Below, piece by piece: positions 43,830-57,600 of a DNA stretch of 64,000 bases. Every line of letters starts with the position of its first letter. Within the stretch, counting starts at the first letter, position 1. Both the position numbers and the translations under genes were made by a program. This DNA is from Cardiocondyla obscurior. Taxonomy: Eukaryota > Arthropoda > Insecta > Hymenoptera > Formicidae. The notes beneath the pieces were generated by a model. The model was given only the letters and a program-made list of their open reading frames with translations, was not told the DNA's origin and did not search any database. The stretch covers positions 9,960,001 through 10,024,000 of the forward strand of contig NC_091864.1 of NCBI RefSeq assembly GCF_019399895.1, written 5' to 3'.

Positions 43830-46800
43830 TCGATCGCTTTAGCACAAAGTAATGCAATCTTCGATGAAAGGATTGTTTGTTTTGAATAATGAAGCAGTTT
43901 AGAATTTAGTGCAAAACTACAAATTTGTTGTAAACAAGTGGAGGCCCTCGAGTTAGAGAAGAGTAACTTAAGTATTCAACTTATGATGAATACTTTAAGG
44001 TGTCGAGCACTTTCGATAGTTCGCGGCAAGTTAAACAAACTTCTCAAAAAGGAAGACATAAAATCTATTCGAATATACCTTCTCAATGTATTTAAATTTT
44101 ATTTATATGTAAGACATTAAAGTTCATTACTGTCATATCTATTCTGTAATGTCAAATTTGTCTAATAAATCTTGAACATTTCGTTTATATTTATTAATGT
44201 TACGTGCTTAGTTCTCCTTTTCTCTTTTATTTCGTGTACTTTAAATTTAATTAATAAATTAAAATTGAAACACGTTTAAATAAATAATTGTTTATTATTT
44301 CAAAAATGCACGATCCCCGATTTTTCTGGTCCGCTTAATCCTTAGAAGACATACTTAATGAAGGAATATACGTGCCATTTATTATGACAATTGTTTTCCT
44401 AATCAGCACGGCCGTTGACAGGAGGTGCTTACACGTAAGTGGGAGGTACTTCTTATTGCACATAACTGGGTTAATGGTAATGCGCTAGACAAATAAGTCG
44501 TAGAACGCGGGCTTTAGAAATTACCTATCTGTCCGTCCACGGGAGCACAAACGACCGGGGATAGCGTTATCTGTATTTGACATTCGTTACGATGATTGCC
44601 TTTGTAATTAGCGCGTCCGTGGTTGACGAGCGATTACAATTAACAGGGCATTCCTTGTTTAGGCAAAACCGGTTCAATCGGCTCTTGTTGGGCTCATTAA
44701 TGCGATCGTGTATTTTGTCAATGGCCGGTGCGTTTGATAGTGGTTGTAAAACGTCGAGCTAAAGAGAGCACGATAGAGCGATAGAGAGCCGGATAAAGAG
44801 AGAAAGAGAAAATGGAGGTACCCAGAGGAAAGTGTGCGGAGGGGTAAGCCGCAGCGAACAATAATTATGCCGATTGTACCACTGGGGGCTAATTATCCGT
44901 CTGTACAACTTGCGTCGAATTCACCGACTATTTCGCCCTCTGTCCACGGCAAACTTTGATGCCGCGGACAGATGCTTATCTTGCGTTCACCAATTATGCG
45001 ACGGTACTAACTTGTAACCTGATCCGAATTAGATAATCCGTTGTTCGAACATTATGGCAACAGGTCTTTGATAATCACGTGTCAAATATATTCCACGGAG
45101 GTACAAGAGTACTTTGGAGCAATACACGGCGAGTTACACCTCGACAAGGTTCCTGAGCGCATATCTTAATATGTAATTTGAAGCTGATTGATGTAACTTG
45201 AAGATACTTATTAAAAATTTTTTTTTTATTGTACATTAAATAATATAGAACGCGCGGTTTGCGCGTGTTATTTACTCTTGTTTTTTTTTACGTAAAAAGA
45301 AACGGTTTTATATTTAATAATTTTTAACGAACTACGAACACGGAATTTTCGGCACTAGGCCGTTTGTCTATCGTGTTACCACTGCGTAGCGGGCAGCGTT
45401 GTGGCTCGCGCGCGTGATGTTTTCGCATCGGGCATGATGCCCGACTCGCCAGCCACGCAGCAGTTGAGGTAGGCTAGTTGACGCGCTGGTCACCTATTTT
45501 ATCCCTACTCTCATGCCTCTGTCAGCGACCAAGTAGCGGACCGTGTGTCGCGTGTGCGTGTGCGTGTCTCGCGCGCGTGGTGCGAGGGCATCGCCCGGCT
45601 CAGGTGTCTGACCACGACGCAACCTACGACAACCGCGGGACCTACAACAATCTCGGCAGCGTACGCAGTTCGCGCGCGCGGTATTCGATCATCGCTTCGC
45701 GCAAAATATGTAATATTTCATAAAAATATGTAATAAAAATGTATAAAAAAGATAATAAAATAGATATTAAAAGTAATAAAAATTAATACTCCGAGATTAA
45801 TAATATCGCGAGAGCGGCATGAAATGAGCCAAGCGAGAAGACAAATTAGTATCGTGGAAAAGCGACGACAATAATAAATTCGATTCAAACTAACACGGTT
45901 TCTTTTAAATAGAAAATTTTAGTAATTTTTAAACATTAATTTTGCCATTCAAAGTCAGTTGTATACTTTATGTAATTTTAAATGCATAATTTTGAATACC
46001 CCCATTTGCGCAAAATACTCACAAAAATAAAATTTTTTGTTGTAACAAGAAAAAACAAAATTATTCGCAAATCGAATTTGTTTCTCACATGAATGCAGTA
46101 ATTATTAGCTTGAAAACATTAACGCAATCCTTTTTAATCAAACAAAGTTAATTTAGTGTAATAAAACAAACTAAATACAACATGAGCATGTAATCTTTCT
46201 GAATAAAAACTCAAAGAGTATGCAAGACGGTTTAAAAATTCATTAAACAGCTATAAAATCAGAGACAAATATAAAATTTAAATGTGCATAAACATCAATT
46301 GTTAAATATATTGGAGATTATTAAAATAATGTGTATTATTGGAAAAATTAAAATCCCATATGCATATATTTAAATTTAAATAAAAACCGAAACAAATATT
46401 TTTATTAGAAAACAGAGGAAAAAAAATAAAATAAAAAATTCATATTGTCACTATAGATTATGCACGCTTTAACATTTTGAGTTTTGCACATTTCCTGCGC
46501 CACATGTGTCATTTTTTAAAATTTTTCAATACGATCACATACTACGATCGAAGAGTGAATGACGTGCGTTAGACGTTTCAACCGCGAGCGTTGTGCTGGC
46601 GTGATTATTACCATATCATGGCCGTTCTACAGTAACCACCGTCGCGCTTAGAATTTTCCAATATTTACACCAGAATATTCAACATTTTCCAGCATGTTGC
46701 TAGAAAAGCTGAATATTCGATACTCATTTTGTTGCCGAGATACATTTAATATGTTTACCTTTAATAAACGCGTCCTCGTGCCAAGTAGGCCGAATTTTAC

Positions 46801-49126
46801 TTAATGACCCTTTCTTTTGCGAATTAGTTACACGACATACACCGTTGTGACATCACAATTAATGAAATCCGCCCTCCCGCTAAGCGCACAATAGCATGTC
46901 ACTCAAAGAGGAAGTAAATACTTTTTATTTTATTTTATCGTTTTATATTGGAAAAAAAATTCAATACTTTAATTGCATTATTCGTAAATGATTGAAATTC
47001 GTTTTTGGCAGTGCGTGAATAACATCCATAATCGACACTCAAACGTAAAAATTTTATTTGATTACGTTCATTACTGAATTTAAATTTATTTACTAAATTA
47101 TACACCTGCCAATATTATTATCAATCAGTAAAATATTTCAAAGCCGCGAAATATGGGCATGTGACAAAAAATTCTTCGTCCCTAACTTAAATCTAATATC
47201 GATGCGTCGAATAAAACAGATATTGCAGTACTTTTAATCGATTAACGCCGTTTAAATTACATAAAAGCCCAACGCTCGGCTGTCAGGCTACTACGTGGAA
47301 AAATTTCGCGCGATACTCCGAGGTCGTAGTCGAAGCAACGCGTCGAACACAGTTCCCTCTCCAGGATAAGTTATTATATCAGAAAATCGCCTGGCCGCGC
47401 TCGTATCTTGTTAAAATATTTGAGCACCTTCGAGCCGCGCGGACGGGTAAATACAAATCACTGTCTTTTCGTTTTTCTTCGCGGGCTATCGGCCGTGAGC
47501 TGCGAGTAATTACGCAACGCTATATAGAAGCAGCACACATCGCGTCGATAAGGGTGGAAAAAAAAACATTCTTTATTCATATCTCGCACAACGTCTCGCA
47601 CAACGTCGTGCGCGCCCAAAGGCCGTCTCCCTTTAAACAATAATATTCGGACGATGTATCGTGTACGAGAAGCGTTTGTACGTAGCTCGTAATGCACTTT
47701 TAATTTCTCACCACGTCGTATTTCGAGCATACGTGTTTAGGCAGCATTCATATACATTTTTACCCCTTCCCAACGTTTTGCCAACTTTAATCGGAAAAAA
47801 ACAAGTAAAATTAACTCGTATATTTGGAGGATGGTGTAATTTTAAGTAATACCCGGAAAAAAAAATAAAAAAAATAAGTACACGTACCATTTTTGAGCCG
47901 CTATTTGTGGCAGTGTGCTGCGAGATGATAACACACGTGCAACTTGTACGTATACACGTGTAATATAATTATTTAAAAGCACTCGCGGTAACGCGGACGC
48001 GATTCTGTACCATCCAATTAGTCAGATAAATAGAATCATGTCAACTAGCGTTGTAATGAAAAGCGATACTTGACAATAATTAAGAATATCCGCTAAACCT
48101 TGTTAACCCGATGTCACCAGATGCGTTCTCGTAAGAATGTCGTATAAATAATTATTTTCTTTAGAAATAACGCAAAACGGATATCGATGTTTCGTCGGAC
48201 GTATTCATCGCGCGGCGTTCTCTACCGTCGCCCGCATCCGGCGACGATTGCACGGCCACACGCGAACGGAAGAGAAATCGAAGGAGAAAGGATGAGCGAT
48301 CGTCCGAGAGCCACGACACGGTACACCCACGAGGCGAGCCTGCCTCCCCGGAGTCATTTTTCACCGTGAGTCGCGAAAGCGGCCGTACCTTCTAGGAAGA
48401 TATTTCGCGAAATTAAAGAGCTGCCCGCGGACATACTTCGCCGCGGCTAAAAGAGACGAGGGGTGCCGCAATGAGCGGGTCGACAAGGGGAGCAAGGGCG
48501 CTAAAGAAAGACCTCGGGGTGAAAAAAGAGCCGGTGTACAACGGGTATCGTTTTGTGCGGCCGACTGACGTAAACGAAAATAAAGAGTTGCCGCCGAGTT
48601 CTGATTTTCTCCCCGCGCAGCTTTCAGCTGGCGAACCGGTTGGCTGTGGCACGTCCGAGGGTGGAAACACAACGGCGACCGAAGCGAAAAAGGAACAAAG
48701 GGGAAAAAAAAAAGAAATACAAGTGGATACGGAAGTGTTCCGTCGCTGCTGGCGACTGTGCCCGGTTGGAGGGTGGGCGCGAAGAGGAGTAACAGAAGGC
48801 ACATGAATTCCGCGGCGTTTATTCAGATGCGCTCGCGGCCGCTACCGAGACGCGCGCGCGGCGAGATTACACAGGCGCAATTATGTCGTTACCGTGAAAC
48901 GGATCGTTTGTAAAAGCGAAACCTACCGTTCCGCGTCGCGCCGCGACGCCTGCTACGAGGCGGATGCATTTCGGTCATACACGGAGCTTGAGTAATTGCA
49001 GCCGACGGCGGCGCTCGCGGGCGAGGGAGGGCACAGGAGGATGCGCGCTTCCATTACGCGCGCTCATAGAGCTCGTCATGCGTACGTAATAAGCGTATAT
49101 ACGCCGATACCACCGGATACTCTCAT

Positions 49127-49130
<4 letters not shown>

Positions 49131-49171
<41 letters not shown>

Positions 49172-49182
49172 GAGAGAGAGAG
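49131..49182. repeat. Interrupted AG microsatellite
   Basis: AAAGAGAG followed by an AG run, one TG interruption at 49169-49170, then more AG. A third purine tract in intron 2 with the same strand polarity. Confidence 0.9.
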
Positions 49183-51438
49183 GAAGAACGAAAAGAAAAC
49201 TGATGCATGTATGTAGATGCGCGCGCCCACGCGCGTTCCTTCTATCAGCCCCGAGAGCTCTTGCATCCCCATCTTGAGCGCACAATTTACAACCCTCCTG
49301 CCCTCACTCCCTTCGTCGTCCGCGCTTCACCGGCGCTTACTTCGTCGCTTGCCCCGGCACATCTCCGGTACCTTCTTTTTCCAGGTTTCTTTTTCGACGG
49401 ACGTAACCACCGCTTTCCCGCCCTCGTCCTCGCCCTTCTCCCCGAAGTCCCTCTCTGGGAAACGTTCTTCCTTTTACTCGTTCGTCATTCTTCGCGCACC
49501 TACGACTGTCCGGGGCACGTGGCGGATACACTACACACACCGCCTACGGGCCGAGCGAATGCAGAAGAGCATTGAGACGAATGTTGCGTACTCCAAAATG
49601 TCGCCGGTGCATTACGACTTTGGCGTAACAATGAATTTCTTTTTCTCTCTTTTTCTCCTTTCTTTTCAACTCCTCTTTGTCATATCTCCCTTTCTCTTTT
49701 CCTCATTTTTTTTCTTTTTTTTTCTGTATTCCCACCCCCGCTTTCTTTATGTTACGAGCGTAGTTGGTAAGCTTCGAGCACGTTGTCGGTAGCACTTGGG
49801 CGATGAGACGCGATGACAGCTTCCGCAATGAGGACAGGAAAGACGATGGCTGAAGCGATGGTCGGGAACAGGGAAGAAGGGATGATGCACGGAAAGCGGA
49901 AGACTTGCGACGGACATCCATAAGTAAAACAGTACGCGACATCATCCTGGAGAGAGATCATTGTTTCTCTTTCTTCGTTTTTTTTTTTTTTTTACAAAGA
50001 ATAAGTACGAGGAATAAGAATGCTATTTATTTTTTAAATGAGATAGCCCGGCTAGGTCGCGATGCGATCTACAAAGCCCGATGTGTTTCATAGTGCATTT
50101 ACTGTATTTCGCGAATATTGGATCAGATAAAAGGATTGTGTGTGCTTTTGTAGGAAATAATACAAGATGTAAAGCGGCAACTAGGTCGCACATTACTATT
50201 CTTGTTGATTTGGTTTCTCAGTATGATAGCTTTATAGCTTGACACTTACATACATATCTTTGACATGTTCCGGAACATTATTGAATGAGAAATTGAACAC
50301 GTTATTTCGTTGATAAAACCCAAATATCTAGGTACAATTTTATATAAAAATTTCCAACTATTCTTTTATTATTAAAGTTTGTACTAGATTTTATAAAATA
50401 ACAGTGTAAAAATAAAATTGTATTTTTCAAAAATGTATAGAACTTAAATTACTTATGACGAATACAAAAATTTTTTTATTATCTCAAAATTGAAAGTAAA
50501 TATTGCAATATTCCAAAACTAGGTATATTTATAATTGCTGGTTGAAAAAACAGAACTTCTTAATTAATTTTTTTGTTTTATCTTGTTTTTTTTTGTTTAA
50601 TTCTTTCCCGCTATTCCCGCATTGCTTTTAACAAAATTAATTAAAGATTTTGGTTTTAAATGTAATTTTTCTTTCCTCGGATAAAATTTGTAATGCAAAT
50701 CTGTTTTACAACACGATATGATAAAATATTAACTCCGCTAACGCAGCCTGCAACAGGCTAAAGTGGTACAAAGTACCTACCTAGCGTCTGTTATCACTTT
50801 GAATATGATAGTGTTCCACGAAAGCTGGATATGGAATGTGCATCTCGAAAATTTAATCCTACGCATGTACCAAAGTACCTATCTGGAAATGCTTAACAAA
50901 CGATTATTTTCAATTTCAATTAAGAACGTGGTTTTGATAAGTTTTAAGTATACTTGCTTAATTATTTCGGTAATTATTCCAAATGGAAGTAAGTAAAACG
51001 TAATTTAAATTGTCGATAATAATTAAACCCATTACTCGAAACGGGAAAGATATATTTTTAGAATAAAAATAATTCTCGAGTTTTAAATACAATTTTAAAA
51101 ATATTGGCGCGCGCTACGTTGAAGCCAATTAAAATGGAAATTCTATTATTATGAAATAACAGTCCTACTTTTTTTTTTCGATGTTTTCCTTATTTTATTT
51201 TTTACAGTTATTCGTCTGTCAACACAAATTAATTTATTAACTATGTAATACAAGTGTATAATTTTAATTACGCATTTTTAGCATTGATTATAATCAAATT
51301 CCATGTTATATTGTCCAAAAAGTTGATATATTGTACAAACGAGATACTTGGATCGTCAGGCCACGTTGTACAGCGCTATGTACGAAATTTTATTTTAATT
51401 GATTATTTAATTAATCGATTATTTAATTTGTGTTGCAG

Positions 51439-51646
51439 GTAGCGTGGCTACGAGTCGATACGCAGACGATTCTGACAATAGCAAGTCACGTTATTACGAA
51501 GAATCATCGGATCGCCGTGACACATAGTGGCCATCGTTTGTGGTCTCTGCACATAAAAGAAACGCGCAAGACCGACAGCGGTTGGTACATGTGCCAGGTT
51601 AATACTGACCCGATGTCCAGCATTACTGGATTTCTCGAAGTTGTTG
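51439..51646 (+). CDS. DIP gene, coding exon 3 (second half of Ig1)
   Basis: The exon encodes 69 residues plus one base. It starts with VAWLRVDTQTILTI, which supplies the core Ig Trp (residue 60), continues with HVITKNHRIAVTH, and contains the DSGWYMCQVNTDPM block with the second disulfide Cys (residue 109), ending GFLEVV. This region forms the C, C', F and G strands, the face that DIPs use to bind Dprs, so most of the partner specificity is encoded here. The acceptor is TTGCAG|GTA and the donor is G|GTAAAG, phase 1; the leftover G plus TG from the next exon gives Val. Translation past the donor stays open for about 20 codons into the intron, but that tail (FFFHPITYL) does not look like DIP sequence. 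Confidence 0.96.
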
Positions 51647-54600
51647 GTAAAGATCAAGATCTTTTAAATGCATTTTTTTTTCACCCTATCACTTATTTAT
51701 GTTTGAACGAATAAATGCAACTAATGTGGAGCGAAAAATAATGAATATTGTAAATGCAGAATTGATTTAAAAACGAAAAAAAATTGACAAAATTTTTAGC
51801 AAGAGCGAAAAGGAAAAAAAGGGAATTTGTGTCAAAAACATATATGGCACTATACATTTAATACTGAGTAGAGTAGAGGTATAAATTTGCTGCGCCTGCG
51901 AAAAACCCCATAAATTGAATTGAATTACACAACATTAATTTTTATTTGCCTTGCTGAATCCAAACATTTTATTGTCGTACTAAACAAACGGCAAATCATA
52001 ATTATTGCAAGTTTGAACTGAACTGTTTCCATATCCGTCGTCGAGAACATCGGATGTCACATGCACTGAATAAATATCACGCCACGCAGCTTTTATTACT
52101 ACGGCCGTGCGAAAAATTACAAATAATTTTCCCTCCGCGCTTAATATAAATTAACGTATCACATTCGACGAGAGAGAATTTGAAACTGGCGTCGAACTTA
52201 TTACGCACAATTTCCAATTTTCATGTACGCCTAAAAGGCAGAAAATTGAGTGGGAAATGAGAATCTCAGAATGATTTAAGGACCGTTGCCGACAAATATT
52301 TGCGAGTAAATCGTACGTTGGAGATTGCTCGTGAATTTGTAACCCGCGCTATCCAGAAAGTCTCGGATCCTTGACTAGTCCTTGCGAAACTCTACTAAGC
52401 ACAGGCGGATTCAGCGTTTTCCATGTATACGTAACTCGCGATTGTCCCGCGGAACACGTCCTTTGCTAGCAGGGCGCATCCTTCTTCCCGTGACTATGCA
52501 TCAACTGATCCTTCCTTGGAACTTTCTTGGCACTTGGTACCACCGTCCCTGTTACCGCCAACTTGTCAAACTTCGCCAACTACGGTCGTCTTAGCGGACA
52601 CCGTAGTACCTCTAGAGAAAGCCGTGATTGCTACTACGAGACACCGATATTCAATCCTTGATTATTTGTTTCGCGGCTTTCTGGGAGCCCCGTGTTGTAC
52701 CATGTAATAACGCCTGTCATTATTACTTTAACTAGGTGGATTTATTTTGTTATAAAATAATAATCTTTCTTTAAAAAAAGAATTTTTATTTATTAATTGA
52801 TAAACAATTGCTAAGTAAAATAATTTATTAATAAAATAATTTTATATTATAATTTTATATTATTATTGCTTTATTTAATATATTAAAATTTTTATACAAA
52901 ATTGTTTTACTTTTGCATGTTTACCAAATATTTTCCATTATTTCTTTTTTAATAGTCGGCTCGCTTTTATTAAATTGGCTATCTTATTGTTCTTAAATTA
53001 ATGAAAGTATCTCTACCACTCTGATATTAATTATCGATCAGTTTGACGAAGGTCTGACACAATTCTTGACTTCTAGAGATCACACTCCTCGGCTCTATCG
53101 CGCCTCGGCGCAATAGCATTCGAGAGATGAATATCGGACTGCCGGAAATTACCAAATAAATGCTGGCATTCTATACTCTTGTGGAAAGCTAATGCATCTC
53201 CATAAATACCTCAACTGAGCTTACTGATTTATATCTCTTAACAAGCTTGCAGATACTATCCCATTGATACATTGCAAAGCTCACGTTAAGTAAGACAAGC
53301 GAATGTTCGTGAACGAATATACAGAAAAATATCCATTTTAGATAAAAAACCTTTAATTCGCGGCCAAAGTTTTATGATAATAATAATAATAATAATAATA
53401 AAACAACACTAAAAGTTTCCGCATTCAAAAAATAATTTTGCAGTTACTAAAACTGTAACAAAAATTTTAATTTTATGTATACGTACAAAGACGTTTTTAA
53501 TATTTTTGTGTACTAGTACATGCATAACGCGAACATTGTGTTCAAATAAAAATTCTATAGTTTAAAATAACTTTTAATAATAGAGATATTTCGTTCCAAA
53601 AATTAATTCGAGTTAGTGGAGAGCATTGAAATATTTATACTATTTTATATAAATGTGCAATATCGATTGCGGTCTAGCCTGAATTAACTTTCTACTCGCG
53701 CGGCCCGCAAGCGCGCGCTGCGCTTGATATTTTTCTAGACTGATAAATTTGAAAATAACGTTGGGTTCCGCTGCAAAAAAAAACCGTGGTAGCATTTTGC
53801 TGGACAAGAAACCGCTGAAGAGATTAAAGATTTCACACCTCAACGAGCCCTTTCGGATGGTTTGCTAACAATAAGATAGAGACACGGCCTACCCGTTACT
53901 CGGCCGTTTGCGATCGGCCGGATTTGTGGCGGCGGGATGCAAATGTATGTAAAGTATGTACCCCCGCGCCAAAACCTTCAGGGGCGATTGTACTCTTGGC
54001 GGGCTATTAGACACCTCCCCGGCAACTCGTGCTTCTCGTTCTAATAACCGGTCGGCTTCCTTACGCCGCAAACCGCCCAGCCGCCGTGTCGTGAAACTCC
54101 GTGTAAGCGTATAGTTTAACTTCGCCGCAACCCCTCGTTAAGATTCTTCTTTATCGGCCTCGCCTATCATCGACTATGCCGGGGTTATAAACGAAAAGAA
54201 AAGAATCCGGCTATTTCGGTTTATCGGATACGAACGTCGTGTTTTTTCGGTTAGTTTGCATCATTCGCACGAAAAAAAAATTTCAAGACTAAAAAAATTG
54301 TACGTAGGTATGACCCGAAGTGATGCTCGCGCGTTTTAAAGAACGTAATTACAATGTATTAATTAATTTTGCATCTTTTGAGCTTGTTAATTTATGAAAC
54401 AATGCCTCTGATGCAGTTTTGAAACATGCTTTGAAATGATCGGAATATAATAGTGAATTATTGGCTGCCGTCTAATAATAACCCCACTGCTTCGGTTAAA
54501 CGTGAAATATCGATGAAAGGAAAAAATAAAAAAAAATTGTTTATCTCTTTTTCTTCGCCGAGCTGTCTATCACGATTTATTCTAATTTGCATTTAAGAAA

Positions 54601-57600
54601 GAAAAAAGTAACGGCAAAGAAATTATATTTGTCCGCATTTGTTATCACGGCCTTTATCGTGCACTTTTGAAACTTTACTCTCGCGTTATGTATTTTCTTT
54701 ATGTGTAAGTGAAAAGTTTGTTATAATTACGTAAAAATTGTTTTTAATAAATCGCACCACGAGCAAGAAGTAAAACCACTAAAATTTATATTAAGAAAGT
54801 AACTGCTGTATAGCGGTAATAACCATAATTCTTTTTATACTCGCACAGGGCATGCAAATTGTAGTAAATATTGCTTCGTTTGTACACTTTTACGATAATC
54901 AGCTTTAGGTAATCAAACTTGTTGAGAGAGTTCAATTTCCGAGCTTTTTTAAAAATATAAAAATAGCGAAATGCTGAAATATGGAAATAGCAAATATTGC
55001 ATATAGATTCGTTGCGCCGTTCAAAATATTGACTTGCAGAAATTTTATCATTCAGTTTGTTTTTTTTTATTTTGCACGAATTCGATTATTCAACGCATAC
55101 TGCAATTGGCATGCAAGTCTTCGTCATGAAGCGGTAGCATTTTTCTTATTATTATTTTCTAATTTATATAATCGTGCAAGGTACACAGAAGCCTAAAAGT
55201 TTGAGCTTACCGCAATCCAATCTTGTTACTACATTTCTTGTTTATCGTAGTGAAATTATTGGCTTGGTCAACTTGCCTTAGTTCGATATTATATGCTCTA
55301 CCTTACTTGATCAATTGGCCGATTGTTCGTTTTCGTAATATGAGCATGATTGCGTAAAGCGTTCGCGAGCACAAAGCAAATATAACTATTCATATCAGAA
55401 AAGTGATTGCATTTCAATGTATACCGAAAAGAAAGTTTTATTCTATTATTAAAAGTGAATAAAATATTTTCTCTATTTCTTCTCGTTAAATTCGAATAAT
55501 ATCAATAAATTTTAAACTCTTTGACAACTCTTTAACGTAAAGCATTATGGAACAAGGATATCGTTTGTGCCATTATACAGTGTTGATGAGATTACTATAA
55601 AAATAGACGATTTAATATCGCATTACTCGAAATTATCTCGAATTGCAAAAGATCGACGGTTTTCCCTGCACCTTTGCGTAATCCGATCACCGCGGATCGG
55701 CCCGCATGCATCAATTTAGTATCACGTTGGTTGAAACGTTGACTCGCTCCCGGGCAGTCGAACTTTTCAAACGTTATCGGAACGTCGCAAAATATAGCGG
55801 CCATTGAAAAGGACACTCGAAGATATCGGCGGGATGAAACGCGGTTGTGCCACAGTCCTAGCGAATAAAACGCGATCCCGTGAAAGCAAACAAAAACAAC
55901 GGCGGTGCCCATCGGTGCGCGGGCACGCGTGAAATAATAAATTCGACCCAATTGTTTTCCCGTATCAATAAATATACTATCTGCGGATACGGCGCTTTTT
56001 TTCGCCCCGTTTGCGCCCGACGCAGTCGGAGCAAAGCGCGAAATGAATTGCGCACCGGAGCCGGTGATATCTCTGTGACCTGTGACGGCGGCGGGCGCAG
56101 CGATGGCGTGGAATTGCTTTTTGCCCGATGCCCGCTTAATTCTTTGGAAGAATTCGCTACCGTACGGTTTGCCCTCGCATTTGACTGCGCTGTCTGTGAT
56201 TCCGCCATGTCGTCAGAGAACATCCTCATTCCGACCTTCTCTTTGTAAAACCGAACAAACATTATTGCGAAAATACTTTGCTACCGTTGCGGAAGTTGTC
56301 TAACTAGAATCTTACATTTTTTATCATCCCACCCGTATGAGTCTTTTTATAAACAAAACAAATGTATTTAACGATAAGTTAAAGCGTATAAATGTATATG
56401 TAAAAATATTGGTAAAGTATTCAGATTTTTAAAACTGTTTAAAACTAATCATTACCGTAATGGATCTGCCACTCGTCTTTAAATGTAAACTTATTTATTA
56501 CTTATTGCAAAGAAAAGCTTTATACTCGTAATTTGCCTTTTCGGGTTTGCGCTGTTATGCAATCACAACTCTCGGCTCGCCCACGTCGTCTCGTTAGCAC
56601 ACGAAAGCACCATTCGCGCCGGTAGCTTTTTCGCATCCGCGGAAACTTCGTCCTAGAACCTCTTTGCCTTCCGAACACGTTTTTCGTAACTCACCAGGGG
56701 GACGCGACGTCGGTTTCTGAGAGAGGACTATTCACGAAGGTAGCCTCTTTCGTGACCGGGAAAGAACTTAGTCCCTCGTAAGCCGTGGGAAACCATTCCC
56801 GGCCAGCCGTCTTTCCGGTGTACAAACTGCATGTGCGCCAACCATATTCGGCTCTATTCCGCTTCGAAAGCAACTCGATAACGAAATTCTTCGCATTGTT
56901 GCCGCGAAGAATGTATCGTGTCGACGGGTCGCTCTATCCCGACGTGGTAAAGATTATTTTCGCGAAGAGTCCGCGGGTCGATTATCGCGTAGCGGCGGCA
57001 ATATCACGCAATAAACGTTATTCTATACCGCGCTGGTTTATTGAAAAAGTCGTCTCGATGTGTACGCACGAATAATCCTTGTGCTGCCGACGTCAGCGAA
57101 AAATTTTCGCGAGCCGTCAATCTACCTGAACGGCTCAGGAAAATAGAGACGGTACGTACGAAGAAATTAAATCTGCTGTAATAATTTTATAATTACAAAA
57201 AAAGCGGAATAAAATTCGTTTCTTAAATTTCTGTCCATGTTCGTTATAAAAAAAATTATTTTGGTTTAAAATAATAAAATAGCGAGCTGAAAATGTTTGA
57301 AATAAAATAGATCGACGTAATAGTCTCAGTGCTGCGACTGAAACGAAAGACACAAATCGGCTTGGATTAGTTTTAATACTTTAGTTAATATATTCACGCA
57401 GATTAGAGAAATGAACGGTGACTGTAAACTATCTAATGCATCATCTAAGCACAAAGCATTCCGCCGTATCGCATCCAACTGTCATTTATAAACACGGATG
57501 AAGCAAAGTGATGGATTTACTTTGCATGATATATTGATTGCTTACGTAGTTCCTTTCGAGTAATCTACTTGCACTGTTCTCTTAGTCACTTTAGATCCCT

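Noticed and set aside
49217..49792. 191-codon + strand Ser/Phe-rich frame
   Set aside because: Translation of pyrimidine-rich intron sequence; low complexity and no domain.
51647..51714. Read-through extension of Ig1 past the exon 3 donor
   Set aside because: The G|GTAAAG donor keeps phase with the next exon and gives the conserved VVVPPDI junction; the extension is low-complexity and unlike Ig sequence.
55595..56262. Overlapping open frames of 118-134 codons on both strands
   Set aside because: Several frames are open at once in CpG-rich DNA, none has family features, and all lie inside intron 3.
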